Below, piece after piece: positions 24,326-31,492 of a stretch of DNA of 64,000 bases. The notes beneath the pieces are model-generated. The model searched no databases, was not told where the DNA came from, and saw only the letters and a program-made list of their open reading frames with translations. The translations under genes were made by a program, and so were the position numbers. Source of the stretch: CADCTB01 sp035494015 (GTDB taxonomy: Bacteria > Actinomycetota > Acidimicrobiia > Acidimicrobiales > AC-14); assembly GCA_035494015.1 (NCBI GenBank), contig DATJHJ010000049.1:1-64000 (forward strand). Direction: 5' to 3'. Within the stretch, counting starts at the first letter, position 1; every line of letters starts with the position of its first letter.

Positions 24326-26161
24326 TCAGGCGCCGGCGGGCAGGCTGCTCGTCAGCGCCGCGGCGGCGGCGATGTGCGAGAGATGGGACAGGCCCTGCGG
24401 GAAGTTGCCCAGGGCCCGCTTGTGGGTCGGGTCGAACTCCTCGGCGAAGAGGCCCAGGTCGTTGGCGGTCGACGCGGCGCGGGCGAAGCAGTCCTGCGCC
24501 TCCGCGGTGCGGCCCTGACCGACGAGGCACTCCACCAGCCAGAAGGTGCAGGCCACGAACGCTCCTTCGGCCCCCGCCATGCCGTCGTCGGCCCGGTACC
24601 GGCGAAGCAGTCCGTCCTGGCACAGCTCGTCACGGACCGCATCGCATGTGCGCACCATGCGCTCGTCGTCGTAGGGGATGAACTCGATGATCGGGAGCAG
24701 GAGCAGAGCGGCGTCGAGCTCCGAGCCGCCGAACGCCTGGACGAAGACGCCCCGGTCGGCGTCGTAGCCGTCGGTCTCGATCGCCTCCCTGATGTCATCC
24801 CGGGCCTTCTCCCACCGCCGGAACGGCGCTTGGCGAAGGCACTCCCGCCCGAGCCGGACGCCGCGGTCGACCGCGGCCCAGCACATGGCTTTGGAGTGCA
24901 CGAAGTGCTGGGGCCGGCCGCGCATCTCCCAGATGCCACAGTCGGGCTCCGGCCACAGCTCCACGCTGCGGTCGACGAGGCTGAGCAGGAACCGCCAGTA
25001 GTCGTCGTCGGGCGAGTGGCCCCGCCGGTGCCAGCGCCAGGCCAGGTCGAGCAGGTAGCCGAACACGTCGAGCTGCAACTGGTCCGACGCGGCGTTGCCG
25101 ATCCGTACCGGCCGGGACCCGCAGTACCCGTCCAGGTCCAGCGTGGCCTCGGCCAGCCGCCGTTCGCCGCCGACGCCGTACATGATCTGCAGCGACTCGG
25201 CGCTGCCCGCCGCGCTGCGTTCGACGAAGCGCCGGAAGCCGTCCGCCTCCTCGGCGCAGCCCAGCTCGGTGAGCGACCGGACGGTGAACTGCGAGTCCCG
25301 CACCCAGCTGTAGCGGTAGTCCCAGTTGCGGCCGTGGCCGATGCTCTCGGGCAGCGACGTGGTGGCCGCGGCCACCACCGCGCCGGTCGGGGCGTTGACC
25401 AGCGCCTTCAGCACGAGGGCGGACCGGGCCGCCTCCGGGCCGAACGGCCCGTGCACGCTCACCTTCGCCGACCACGCTCGCCACCAGTCGATCGTCTCGT
25501 CGAAGCGGCGGTCGAGCTCGTCGGCGTCGGCCGGTGCGGGCACGTCCGGGTCGATGTCCTCGGGCGGGAAATAGACGACCGAGAGCCGCCGTCGCTCGCC
25601 GGCGCGTATCGAGAACTCGGCCCGGTAGTCGTGGAGGTCGACCATCTCGAGCTCGAGATCACCGGACAGCACGATCGCATCGTTGCCCCCGACCGCGCTG
25701 TAGAGCTTCGGCGCGTGGTGGCGGAGCCACGGTTTCACCCCGCCGTAGTCGAAGCGCGGGCGAACGTCGACCCGCATGGCCATCTCGCCCCGGACCCCCT
25801 CGACGATGCGGAGGAGCTGGCGATGAGGATGGCGCCCGCCACCGGCGCGCATGGTGAAGCAGTCGAGCAGGCGCACCTCGCCGCCGGGGGCGTGGAAGGT
25901 CGTCTCCAGGACCAGGGACTCCTCCAGGTAGCGCCGTGAGGAGGTGAAGTCGTCGCCGGCGGGCCGGATCTGGCAGTGGCCACCGCGCTCCCAATCGAGC
26001 ATCCGGCCGAAGACGCTGGCCGAGTCGAAGCGAGGCAGGCAGCACCAGTCGATCGACGCCGCCCTCGACACCAGCGCCGCGCTGTGGCAGTCGCCGATCA
26101 GGGCGTAATCGCTGATCGGCGGGTACGACTCGCCGTCCCGGCTCGTGGGAGGTCGGCTCAT
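24326..26161 (-). CDS. Glycoside hydrolase family 15 (glucoamylase/trehalase-like)
   Basis: 611 residues from ATG 26161. N-terminal beta domain (YPPISDYALIGDCHSAALVS, SIDWCCLPRFDS), then the (alpha/alpha)6 barrel with GRNWDYRYSWVRDS. General acid E412 in CGIWEMRG; general base E574 or E575 in LGLFAEEFDP. In mycobacteria the relative Rv2402 is a trehalase, so trehalose or alpha-glucan breakdown is plausible. No signal peptide, so cytoplasmic. Divergent from the universal stress protein gene, and convergent with SpoIIE. Confidence 0.9.
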   Translation of the reverse strand: MSRPPTSRDGESYPPISDYALIGDCHSAALVSRAASIDWCCLPRFDSASVFGRMLDWERGGHCQIRPAGDDFTSSRRYLEESLVLETTFHAPGGEVRLLDCFTMRAGGGRHPHRQLLRIVEGVRGEMAMRVDVRPRFDYGGVKPWLRHHAPKLYSAVGGNDAIVLSGDLELEMVDLHDYRAEFSIRAGERRRLSVVYFPPEDIDPDVPAPADADELDRRFDETIDWWRAWSAKVSVHGPFGPEAARSALVLKALVNAPTGAVVAAATTSLPESIGHGRNWDYRYSWVRDSQFTVRSLTELGCAEEADGFRRFVERSAAGSAESLQIMYGVGGERRLAEATLDLDGYCGSRPVRIGNAASDQLQLDVFGYLLDLAWRWHRRGHSPDDDYWRFLLSLVDRSVELWPEPDCGIWEMRGRPQHFVHSKAMCWAAVDRGVRLGRECLRQAPFRRWEKARDDIREAIETDGYDADRGVFVQAFGGSELDAALLLLPIIEFIPYDDERMVRTCDAVRDELCQDGLLRRYRADDGMAGAEGAFVACTFWLVECLVGQGRTAEAQDCFARAASTANDLGLFAEEFDPTHKRALGNFPQGLSHLSHIAAAAALTSSLPAGA

Positions 26162-26185
26162 GGCTCCATTCACGACTGTCCTGAT

Positions 26186-26204
26186 TATCGTGCTGCGATA
26201 TAAT
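26186..26204 (+). promoter_or_regulatory. Promoter with consensus -10 and dyad upstream of usp
   Basis: TATAAT at 26199-26204 is a perfect -10 box in otherwise GC-rich DNA, 20-50 bases upstream of candidate usp starts. The dyad TATCG-TGCTG-CGATA (26186-26200) overlaps it and may be an operator. I see no clear -35. Confidence 0.5.
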
Positions 26205-26223
26205 GTAGCCGGAAGGAGGACCG

Positions 26224-26259
26224 ATGGTTTGTCGGCGTGGCCGGTTCGCCGGGCGATGA
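26224..26259 (+). CDS. Possible 11-aa leader peptide before usp
   Basis: A strong ribosome site, GGAAGGAGGA (26211-26220), precedes ATG 26224, which opens MVCRRGRFAGR and ends at TGA 26257-26259. That stop overlaps the usp ATG at 26256. Alternatively the same ribosome site serves an in-frame usp start at TTG 26229 and no leader exists. Confidence 0.3.
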   Translation: MVCRRGRFAGR

Positions 26260-26684
26260 TCGGCAAGGTCGTGATCGGGCTGGACGGGTCCGCTGGCTCG
26301 GCGGCCGCCCTCGACTGGGTCATCGCCAACGTGGGCAAGGGGGATGCCGAGGTCGTCGCCGTGCACGCCATCCGGCCGCTCGGCGAGTTTCTCCTGGACC
26401 TCCCGGGAACGGGCCTGGACGACTGGCGCAAGAGCTTGCAGTGGGAGCTGGAGGCCCGGTGGTGCGCGCCGCTGCGCGACGCCGGCGTCGCCTATCGGGC
26501 GGTCACGGTGGACCGCACGCCGGCCCTGGCGCTGGCCGAGGTGGCCGAAGCCGAGGAGGCCGACGTCATCGTGGTTGGCAGCCAGGGGCACGGAGGGGTC
26601 GCCGATCGCGTGCTCGGCAGCGTCAGCTACAAGCTCGCCCACACGGCACACCGACCAGTTCTCATCGTCCCGCCTGCCCCGTGA
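26256..26684 (+). CDS. Universal stress protein UspA
   Basis: 142 residues: KVVIGLDGSAGSAAALDW at the start and the ATP-binding motif VVGSQGHGGVADRVLGSVSYKLAHTAHRPVLIVP at the end (G-2x-G-9x-G-S). Single Usp domain. ATG 26256 is conservative; TTG 26229 is nine codons upstream with better ribosome-site spacing. The consensus -10 upstream suggests strong or stress-regulated expression. Divergent GH15 suggests a stationary-phase or osmotic context, as an inference. Confidence 0.9.
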   Translation: MIGKVVIGLDGSAGSAAALDWVIANVGKGDAEVVAVHAIRPLGEFLLDLPGTGLDDWRKSLQWELEARWCAPLRDAGVAYRAVTVDRTPALALAEVAEAEEADVIVVGSQGHGGVADRVLGSVSYKLAHTAHRPVLIVPPAP

Positions 26685-26739
26685 TTGAGGCCGGGTTCCT
26701 GTCGACCCTCGACTGACGTGAGAAGGTCGGCGCGACGGG

Positions 26740-26913
26740 CTACGCGTCGATCGCCGGCTTCTCGGGCGGGGCGGCCTCGGCTTCGAGGCCGGCCATCACC
26801 GGGTGCTCCTCGCCGTCGCCGGACCAGTCCAACCCCGTCGCGGGGATGTCCGGGGCACTCCCGACGGGCCCTTCGTTGAACCGGCGGAGATCGCGTCCTT
26901 GGGTGTCTCTCAC
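26740..26913 (-). CDS. Small hydrophilic hypothetical protein, 57 aa
   Basis: GTG 26913 is preceded by CGAGGAGG (bases 26921-26928, other strand) at seven bases spacing, an excellent ribosome site. The product starts VRDTQGRDLRRFNEGPVG, contains GLDWSGDGEEHPVMAG and ends PEKPAIDA; acidic, no cysteine, no hydrophobic segment. No family recognised. It lies directly downstream of another small ORF on the same strand. Confidence 0.5.
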   Translation of the reverse strand: MRDTQGRDLRRFNEGPVGSAPDIPATGLDWSGDGEEHPVMAGLEAEAAPPEKPAIDA

Positions 26914-26930
26914 GTCGTTGCCTCCTCGTC

Positions 26931-27119
26931 CTACTTCGAACGCTTCTCGCCGGGAAGGATTTCGGCGTTGTCGTCGGGGGCGTTCCCGGCGGAGTGACCG
27001 CCGTTCTCCGCCGCGTCGGCCAGGCTGGGGTCCCCGGGCAGCCTCCCGCCCCGCTGGCTCCCCGGGCGCCCGGGATCGTCACTGACCGGTTGATGTGTCC
27101 TTGGATCAATTGTTGGCAT
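26931..27119 (-). CDS. Small hydrophilic hypothetical protein, 62 aa
   Basis: ATG 27119 opens MPTIDPRTHQPVSDDPG; the end is NAEILPGEKRSK. Rich in Gly, Pro, Asp and Asn, no hydrophobic core, so probably disordered. No ribosome site is visible, and the start is close to a less GC-rich patch (27095-27125) that may be its promoter, so leaderless translation is possible. It overlaps nothing and precedes the 57-aa ORF by 17 bases. Confidence 0.35.
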   Translation of the reverse strand: MPTIDPRTHQPVSDDPGRPGSQRGGRLPGDPSLADAAENGGHSAGNAPDDNAEILPGEKRSK

Positions 27120-27190
27120 ACTACAGACGTTCCCGGGGCGGCGCCCCGCCAAACCGCTCTCCGGCACGGCTGCGCCTACGCTCGGCGGGG

Positions 27191-28267
27191 GTGCGACACA
27201 GGCGACTGGTCGAGCGACTGGCGGAGTCCGAGCGCGAGTCGGCGGCCCGCGCCGTGCGGGCGCATCAGGCCGAGGCCGAGGTGGTCCGCCTGCGGGACGC
27301 CATCGACGCCCTGCCCCACGCCGTGCTCGTCTACGACGCCGCCGGCTCGGAGATCCTCCGCAACCGGCGCAGCGCGGACCTGGAGGGTGGACGGCATAGC
27401 GCCGCCCTCATCGGCCGGGCCATCGAGGAAGTGGTCCGGGCCGGCGGGGCGACCCGGGCCGCGACCCAGACGCTCGAGCTCCGCGGCCCGCCCCCCCGGG
27501 CCCTGCAGGTCACGGCCTCGCCGATCGGCCGGCGCGGCCAGCGGGAGGGCACGGTCGTGCTCGTCGACGACGTGTCCGAGCTGCGCCGGCTGGAGGCGGT
27601 GCGGCGGGACTTCGTGGCCAACGTCAGCCACGAGCTGCGCACGCCGGTGGGCGCCATGGGCGTGCTGGCCGAGGCGCTGGCCGGCGAGGAGGACCCGGCG
27701 GTCATGCGCCGGTTGGCGGAGCGGATCACGACCGAAGCCCAGCGGGCCGGCCGGTTGATCGACGGCCTGCTCGACCTATCCCGGATCGAGGCCAGCGGCG
27801 CGCCCCCCCGCCTGCGCCTGGACCTCGCCGCGGTGATCGCCGCCGCGGTCGACCGGATCAGCCCCCTCGCCAGCCAGCAGGGCGTGGAGATCGTCGTCGC
27901 CCCTCTGACCGGCGACACCTCCGTCGCCGGGGAGGAGAGCCAGCTCGTCTCCGCGGTGGCCAACCTGCTCAGCAACGCGGTGAAGTACTCCGACGAGGGC
28001 TCGGCCGTCCACGTCGACCTTGCCAGCCATGACGGCTGGGTGGACGTCGTCGTGGGCGACAAGGGCGTGGGCATCCCGGCCAAGGACCTCGAGCGCATCT
28101 TCGAGCGGTTCTACCGGGTGGACCGGGCCCGCAGCCGCGACACCGGGGGGAACGGGCTCGGGCTGTCGATCGTCCGCCACATCGCCACGAACCACGGCGG
28201 CGACGTGCTCGTCGAGTCCGAGGAGGGCCTAGGGTCGACGTTCACCCTCCGCCTCCCCCACCTCTAG
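27191..28267 (+). CDS. SenX3/PhoR-like sensor histidine kinase without membrane segments
   Basis: 358 residues from GTG 27191 (an in-frame GTG at 27095 would add 32). N-terminal helix, PAS-like domain (IDALPHAVLVYDAAGSEIL), HisKA with phospho-acceptor H147 (NVSHELRTP), then HATPase_c: N box NLLSNAVKYS, G1 DKGVGIP and GGNGLGLSIVRHI. It heads phoU, pstB, surE and a regX3-like gene, which is strong evidence for phosphate sensing. Known SenX3 proteins have two N-terminal transmembrane helices; none is present here, so the signal must reach it in the cytoplasm. Confidence 0.87.
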   Translation: MRHRRLVERLAESERESAARAVRAHQAEAEVVRLRDAIDALPHAVLVYDAAGSEILRNRRSADLEGGRHSAALIGRAIEEVVRAGGATRAATQTLELRGPPPRALQVTASPIGRRGQREGTVVLVDDVSELRRLEAVRRDFVANVSHELRTPVGAMGVLAEALAGEEDPAVMRRLAERITTEAQRAGRLIDGLLDLSRIEASGAPPRLRLDLAAVIAAAVDRISPLASQQGVEIVVAPLTGDTSVAGEESQLVSAVANLLSNAVKYSDEGSAVHVDLASHDGWVDVVVGDKGVGIPAKDLERIFERFYRVDRARSRDTGGNGLGLSIVRHIATNHGGDVLVESEEGLGSTFTLRLPHL

Positions 28268-28278
28268 AGAACGAGAAC

Positions 28279-28941
28279 ATGCCCGAAACCCGCAGGGTCT
28301 TCCACGAGGAGCTCGAGCAGCTGCACACCGACGCCGTGCGCCTGGCCGCCATGGCGTCCGAGGCCATCCAGGCCGGCACCGCGGCGCTGCTGGACTTCGA
28401 CCTGGCCGCGGCCAAGCAGGTGGTGGCCGGGGACAAGGAGCTCGACGACCTGACGCATTCCATCGAGGAGCGGACCTACCTGCTGCTGGCCCGCCAGCAG
28501 CCCATGGCCGTGGACCTGCGGGCCCTCGTCACCACGCTGCGCATCATCCACGAGCTGGAGCGCATCGGGGACCTCATGGTCAACGTGGCCAAGGGGGCCC
28601 GGCGGCTGTACCCCGGCCCGCTCGACCCGAAGGTGCGCGGCATCCTCGACCGGATGCGGCGCCAGGCCACGGCCCAGCTCCAGCTGGCCACCGACACCTA
28701 CGCCGAGCGCGACCCGGCCAAGGGCTCGGCGCTGGCCGACATGGACGACGTCATGGACGACCTGCAGAAGGAGCTCTACCGGACGATCTTCGGCTCCGGC
28801 GCCCACGACGAGGCCGAGGTGCAGCGGGCCGTCCAGGTCGCCCTGCTCGGCCGGTACTTCGAGCGGATCGCCGACCACGCGGTCAACATCGGCGAGCGGG
28901 TCAACTACATGGTGACGGGCGCGTTCTCGCCAGAAGGTTGA
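28279..28941 (+). CDS. phoU: Phosphate signalling protein PhoU
   Basis: 220 residues, all helical, with the two repeated PhoU motifs: DKELDDLTHSIEERTYLLL ... LERIGDLMVNVAK, and MDDVMDDLQKELY ... YFERIADHAVNIGERVNYMVTG. PhoU couples Pst transporter activity to the sensor kinase and represses the Pho regulon when phosphate is plentiful. ATG 28279 lies 11 bases after the kinase gene. Confidence 0.95.
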   Translation: MPETRRVFHEELEQLHTDAVRLAAMASEAIQAGTAALLDFDLAAAKQVVAGDKELDDLTHSIEERTYLLLARQQPMAVDLRALVTTLRIIHELERIGDLMVNVAKGARRLYPGPLDPKVRGILDRMRRQATAQLQLATDTYAERDPAKGSALADMDDVMDDLQKELYRTIFGSGAHDEAEVQRAVQVALLGRYFERIADHAVNIGERVNYMVTGAFSPEG

Positions 28942-28996
28942 CCGGGACGCATACGCTCATTCTCGTGCGGCCACTCCCGACCTTGGCTCCCCGACC

Positions 28997-29770
28997 GTGA
29001 AGCGGGTCGAGGCCAACCACGTCAGCGCCTGGTACGGCGGGTTCAAGGCCGTCGACGACGTCACCCTGGCCATCGAGCCCCAGCAGGTCACCGCCCTGAT
29101 CGGCCCGTCGGGCTGCGGCAAGTCGACCTTCATCCGCACGCTGAACCGCCTGCACGAGGTCATCCCCGGCGCCCGGATCGAGGGGGAGGTGCTGCTCGAC
29201 GGCGAGGACATCTACGCCCCGGGCATCGACCCGGTCTCGGTGCGGCGGACCATCGGCATGGTGTTCCAGCGGCCGAACCCCTTCCCGACCATGTCCATCC
29301 GGGACAACGTCTCGGCCGGCCTCCGGCTCAATGGGATGCGTAAGAAGGCCGAGCTGGAGGCGGTGGTCGAGCGGGCCCTGCAGGGCGCAGGCCTGTGGAA
29401 AGAGGTCAAGGACCGGCTCGACCGACCTGGGGCCAGCCTGTCCGGCGGCCAGCAGCAGCGGCTGTGCATCGCCCGCGCCATCGCCGTCGAGCCCCAGGTC
29501 CTTCTCATGGACGAACCGTGCTCGGCCCTCGACCCGGTCTCCACCCTGCGCATCGAGGATCTGATCGCCGAGCTGAAGGACCAGTTCACGATCGTGATCG
29601 TCACCCACAACATGCAGCAGGCCGCCCGGGTCAGCGACTCGACCGCCTTCTTCAACCTGGAGAAGGCGGGCGACCCGGGCCGCCTGGTGGAGGTCGGGCC
29701 CACGTCGACGATCTTCACCCGCCCCGAGGACGACCGGACGGAGGCCTACATCACCGGGCGGTTCGGGTGA
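28997..29770 (+). CDS. pstB: Phosphate ABC transporter ATPase PstB
   Basis: 257 residues: Walker A GPSGCGKST, the PstB-specific stretch MVFQRPNPFPTMSIRDNV, signature LSGGQQQRLCIARAIA, Walker B VLLMDEPCSALDP, and switch His in IVTHNMQQAARVSD. GTG 28997. A canonical PstB of normal length. It sits here without pstS, pstC or pstA, so it may energise a permease encoded elsewhere, such as the fused PstCA about 17 kb away. Confidence 0.93.
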   Translation: MKRVEANHVSAWYGGFKAVDDVTLAIEPQQVTALIGPSGCGKSTFIRTLNRLHEVIPGARIEGEVLLDGEDIYAPGIDPVSVRRTIGMVFQRPNPFPTMSIRDNVSAGLRLNGMRKKAELEAVVERALQGAGLWKEVKDRLDRPGASLSGGQQQRLCIARAIAVEPQVLLMDEPCSALDPVSTLRIEDLIAELKDQFTIVIVTHNMQQAARVSDSTAFFNLEKAGDPGRLVEVGPTSTIFTRPEDDRTEAYITGRFG

Positions 29771-29800
29771 GCGGCCTCGCCGGCCCCACGGCCCCGCCCG

Positions 29801-29846
29801 TTCTGGCTGCACCTACCCGCTCATTGGCGGGCAATTGCAGCCAGAA
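29801..29846 (+). promoter_or_regulatory. Large hairpin between pstB and surE
   Basis: TTCTGGCTGCA (29801-29811) pairs perfectly with TGCAGCCAGAA (29836-29846). Inside, CCCGC (29816-29820) pairs with GCGGG (29827-29831) around a TCATTG loop. The stem ends just before the surE ribosome site. It may be an mRNA stabiliser, partial terminator or translation control; no T-run follows. Confidence 0.6.
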
Positions 29847-29855
29847 GGAAGCAGG

Positions 29856-30650
29856 ATGACCGACGGGTTGACCGTGCTGGTCACCAACGACGACGGGGTG
29901 GGGTCGCCGGGATTGGCCGCCCTGGTGCGAGGGATGGCCGGCGCCGGGCGACAGGTGGTCGTGGCCGCGCCTTCGAGCGACCAGAGCGGGACCTCGGCCG
30001 CCGTCGCCCCCCGCCCGGCCGAGGGCGTGCCGGTCGAGCGGCTGGCCCTGGCCGGCCTGGAGGACCTGGTCACCTACGCCTTCGCGGTCGACGGCCCGCC
30101 GGCCCTCGCCGTGCTCTACGCCCGGCTGGGCGAGCTGGGCCGAGCAGCGCGCTCGGCCACCGTCGTGGCCTCCGGCGTGAACCTCGGCCAGAACACGGGC
30201 GCCGCCGTGCTCTTTTCGGGGACGGTGGGGGCGGCGCTGGCCGGGGCCAACCTCGGCCTGTCCGCCCTGGCGGTCAGCATCGCGTCGATGGCCCCCCGCC
30301 ACCTGGACACGGCGACGGCCGTCTCCGCCGCCGCCCTGGACTGGCTGGTCGACGCCCCCGCCGGCACGGTCCTGAACCTCAACGTGCCCGACCGGCCCCT
30401 GGACCGCCTGTCCGGCGTGTGCCCGGCGCCGCTGGCCACCTTCGGCCAAGTCGAGGCCGCGGCCCGCGAGCGCGACCACGGCCCGTTCACCGTCCAGCTG
30501 CGGGTAGCCGAGACCGAGCCCGCGGCCGACTCGGACATGGCCCGGCTCCGGGCCGGCTGGGTCACGGTCACCCCGCTCCTAGGGGTGAGGGCCGACCTGA
30601 ACGCCGACGTGGCCTCGTTCATCGAGCGGGCCGTCTCCCGCGCCGCCTGA
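29856..30650 (+). CDS. surE: 5'/3'-nucleotidase SurE
   Basis: 264 residues from ATG 29856. Metal site VTNDDGVGSPG at the N-terminus, the SSDQSGTSAAV motif and SGVNLGQNTG, all diagnostic of SurE. The enzyme removes phosphate from nucleoside monophosphates and in some bacteria from short polyphosphate. Its place between pstB and the response regulator suggests phosphate salvage under Pho control. Confidence 0.92.
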   Translation: MTDGLTVLVTNDDGVGSPGLAALVRGMAGAGRQVVVAAPSSDQSGTSAAVAPRPAEGVPVERLALAGLEDLVTYAFAVDGPPALAVLYARLGELGRAARSATVVASGVNLGQNTGAAVLFSGTVGAALAGANLGLSALAVSIASMAPRHLDTATAVSAAALDWLVDAPAGTVLNLNVPDRPLDRLSGVCPAPLATFGQVEAAARERDHGPFTVQLRVAETEPAADSDMARLRAGWVTVTPLLGVRADLNADVASFIERAVSRAA

Positions 30651-30651
30651 C

Positions 30652-31371
30652 GTGCCCGAGCCCGACACCACCGTGCTGGTGGTGGAGGACGAAGAGTCCT
30701 TCGTCGACGCCCTGACCATCGGCCTGCGGCGCGAGGGCTTCCGGGTCCGGGTGGCGCGCGACGGCGCCGAGGCCCTGGAGATGTTCGATCTGGTCCAGCC
30801 CGACCTCGTCCTGCTCGACGTCATGCTGCCCCGCATCTCCGGGGTCGACGTGTGCCGGCAGATCCGGTCCCGCTCCCGCGTGCCCATCATCATGGTCACC
30901 GCCCGGACCTCCGAGATCGACACCGTGGTGGGCCTGGAGGTCGGTGCCGACGACTACGTGTCCAAGCCCTACCGGCTGCGCGAGCTGGTGGCCCGCATGC
31001 GGGCCACGCTGCGGCGGGCGGCCAGCGCCGGTGGGGGCGGGGGCCAGCCTCACGAGGAGGCGGCGTTGGAGGTGGGCGACGTCCGCCTCGACCCCGAGCG
31101 CCACGAGGTGTTCGTGCGCGGGGAGCCGGTCGCCCTGCCCCTCAAGGAGTTCGAGCTGCTCCAGCTGCTGCTCGACAACGCCGGGCGGGTGCTCACCCGG
31201 GACGTCCTGATCGAGCGGGTGTGGGGTGCCGACTACGTGGGCGACACCAAGACGCTCGACGTGCACGTCAAGCGGCTGCGGGCCAAGGTCGAGGTCGACC
31301 CGTCCAAGCCCCGCAGGATCGTGACGATCCGTGGGTTGGGGTACAAGTTCGACACGCCGCCGCCGTCATGA
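30652..31371 (+). CDS. OmpR/PhoB-family response regulator, RegX3-like
   Basis: 239 residues: receiver with acidic pair ED near residue 12, phospho-acceptor D56 (LLDVMLPRISG), switch K in YVSKPYR, and a C-terminal winged helix (LPLKEFELLQLLLDNAGRVLTRDVLI ... VDVHVKRLRAKVE-type recognition helix, TIRGLGYKF). GTG 30652 follows the surE stop by one base. The likely partner of the kinase at 27191 and regulator of Pho genes. Confidence 0.9.
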   Translation: MPEPDTTVLVVEDEESFVDALTIGLRREGFRVRVARDGAEALEMFDLVQPDLVLLDVMLPRISGVDVCRQIRSRSRVPIIMVTARTSEIDTVVGLEVGADDYVSKPYRLRELVARMRATLRRAASAGGGGGQPHEEAALEVGDVRLDPERHEVFVRGEPVALPLKEFELLQLLLDNAGRVLTRDVLIERVWGADYVGDTKTLDVHVKRLRAKVEVDPSKPRRIVTIRGLGYKFDTPPPS

Positions 31372-31416
31372 GAGGTTTGTGGCGGATCGAGCCACGATCC
31401 GACAAGAGGAGACCTC

Positions 31417-31482
31417 ATGTACATCGGCCTCGGCACCTTGCTCGTGATCATCGTCATCGTCCTGCTGCTCCGGGGCCGGTAG
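31417..31482 (+). CDS. 21-aa hydrophobic small protein
   Basis: ATG 31417, preceded by AAGAGGAGA, encodes MYIGLGTLLVIIVIVLLLRGR and stops at TAG 31480. It is one transmembrane helix with a basic end. Similar tiny single-helix proteins occur in actinobacterial genomes, as I recall them. It lies 45 bases after the response regulator and may be co-transcribed. Too short for a confident call by composition alone; the ribosome site is the main support. Confidence 0.5.
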   Translation: MYIGLGTLLVIIVIVLLLRGR

Positions 31483-31492
31483 GGCGTCGGGC

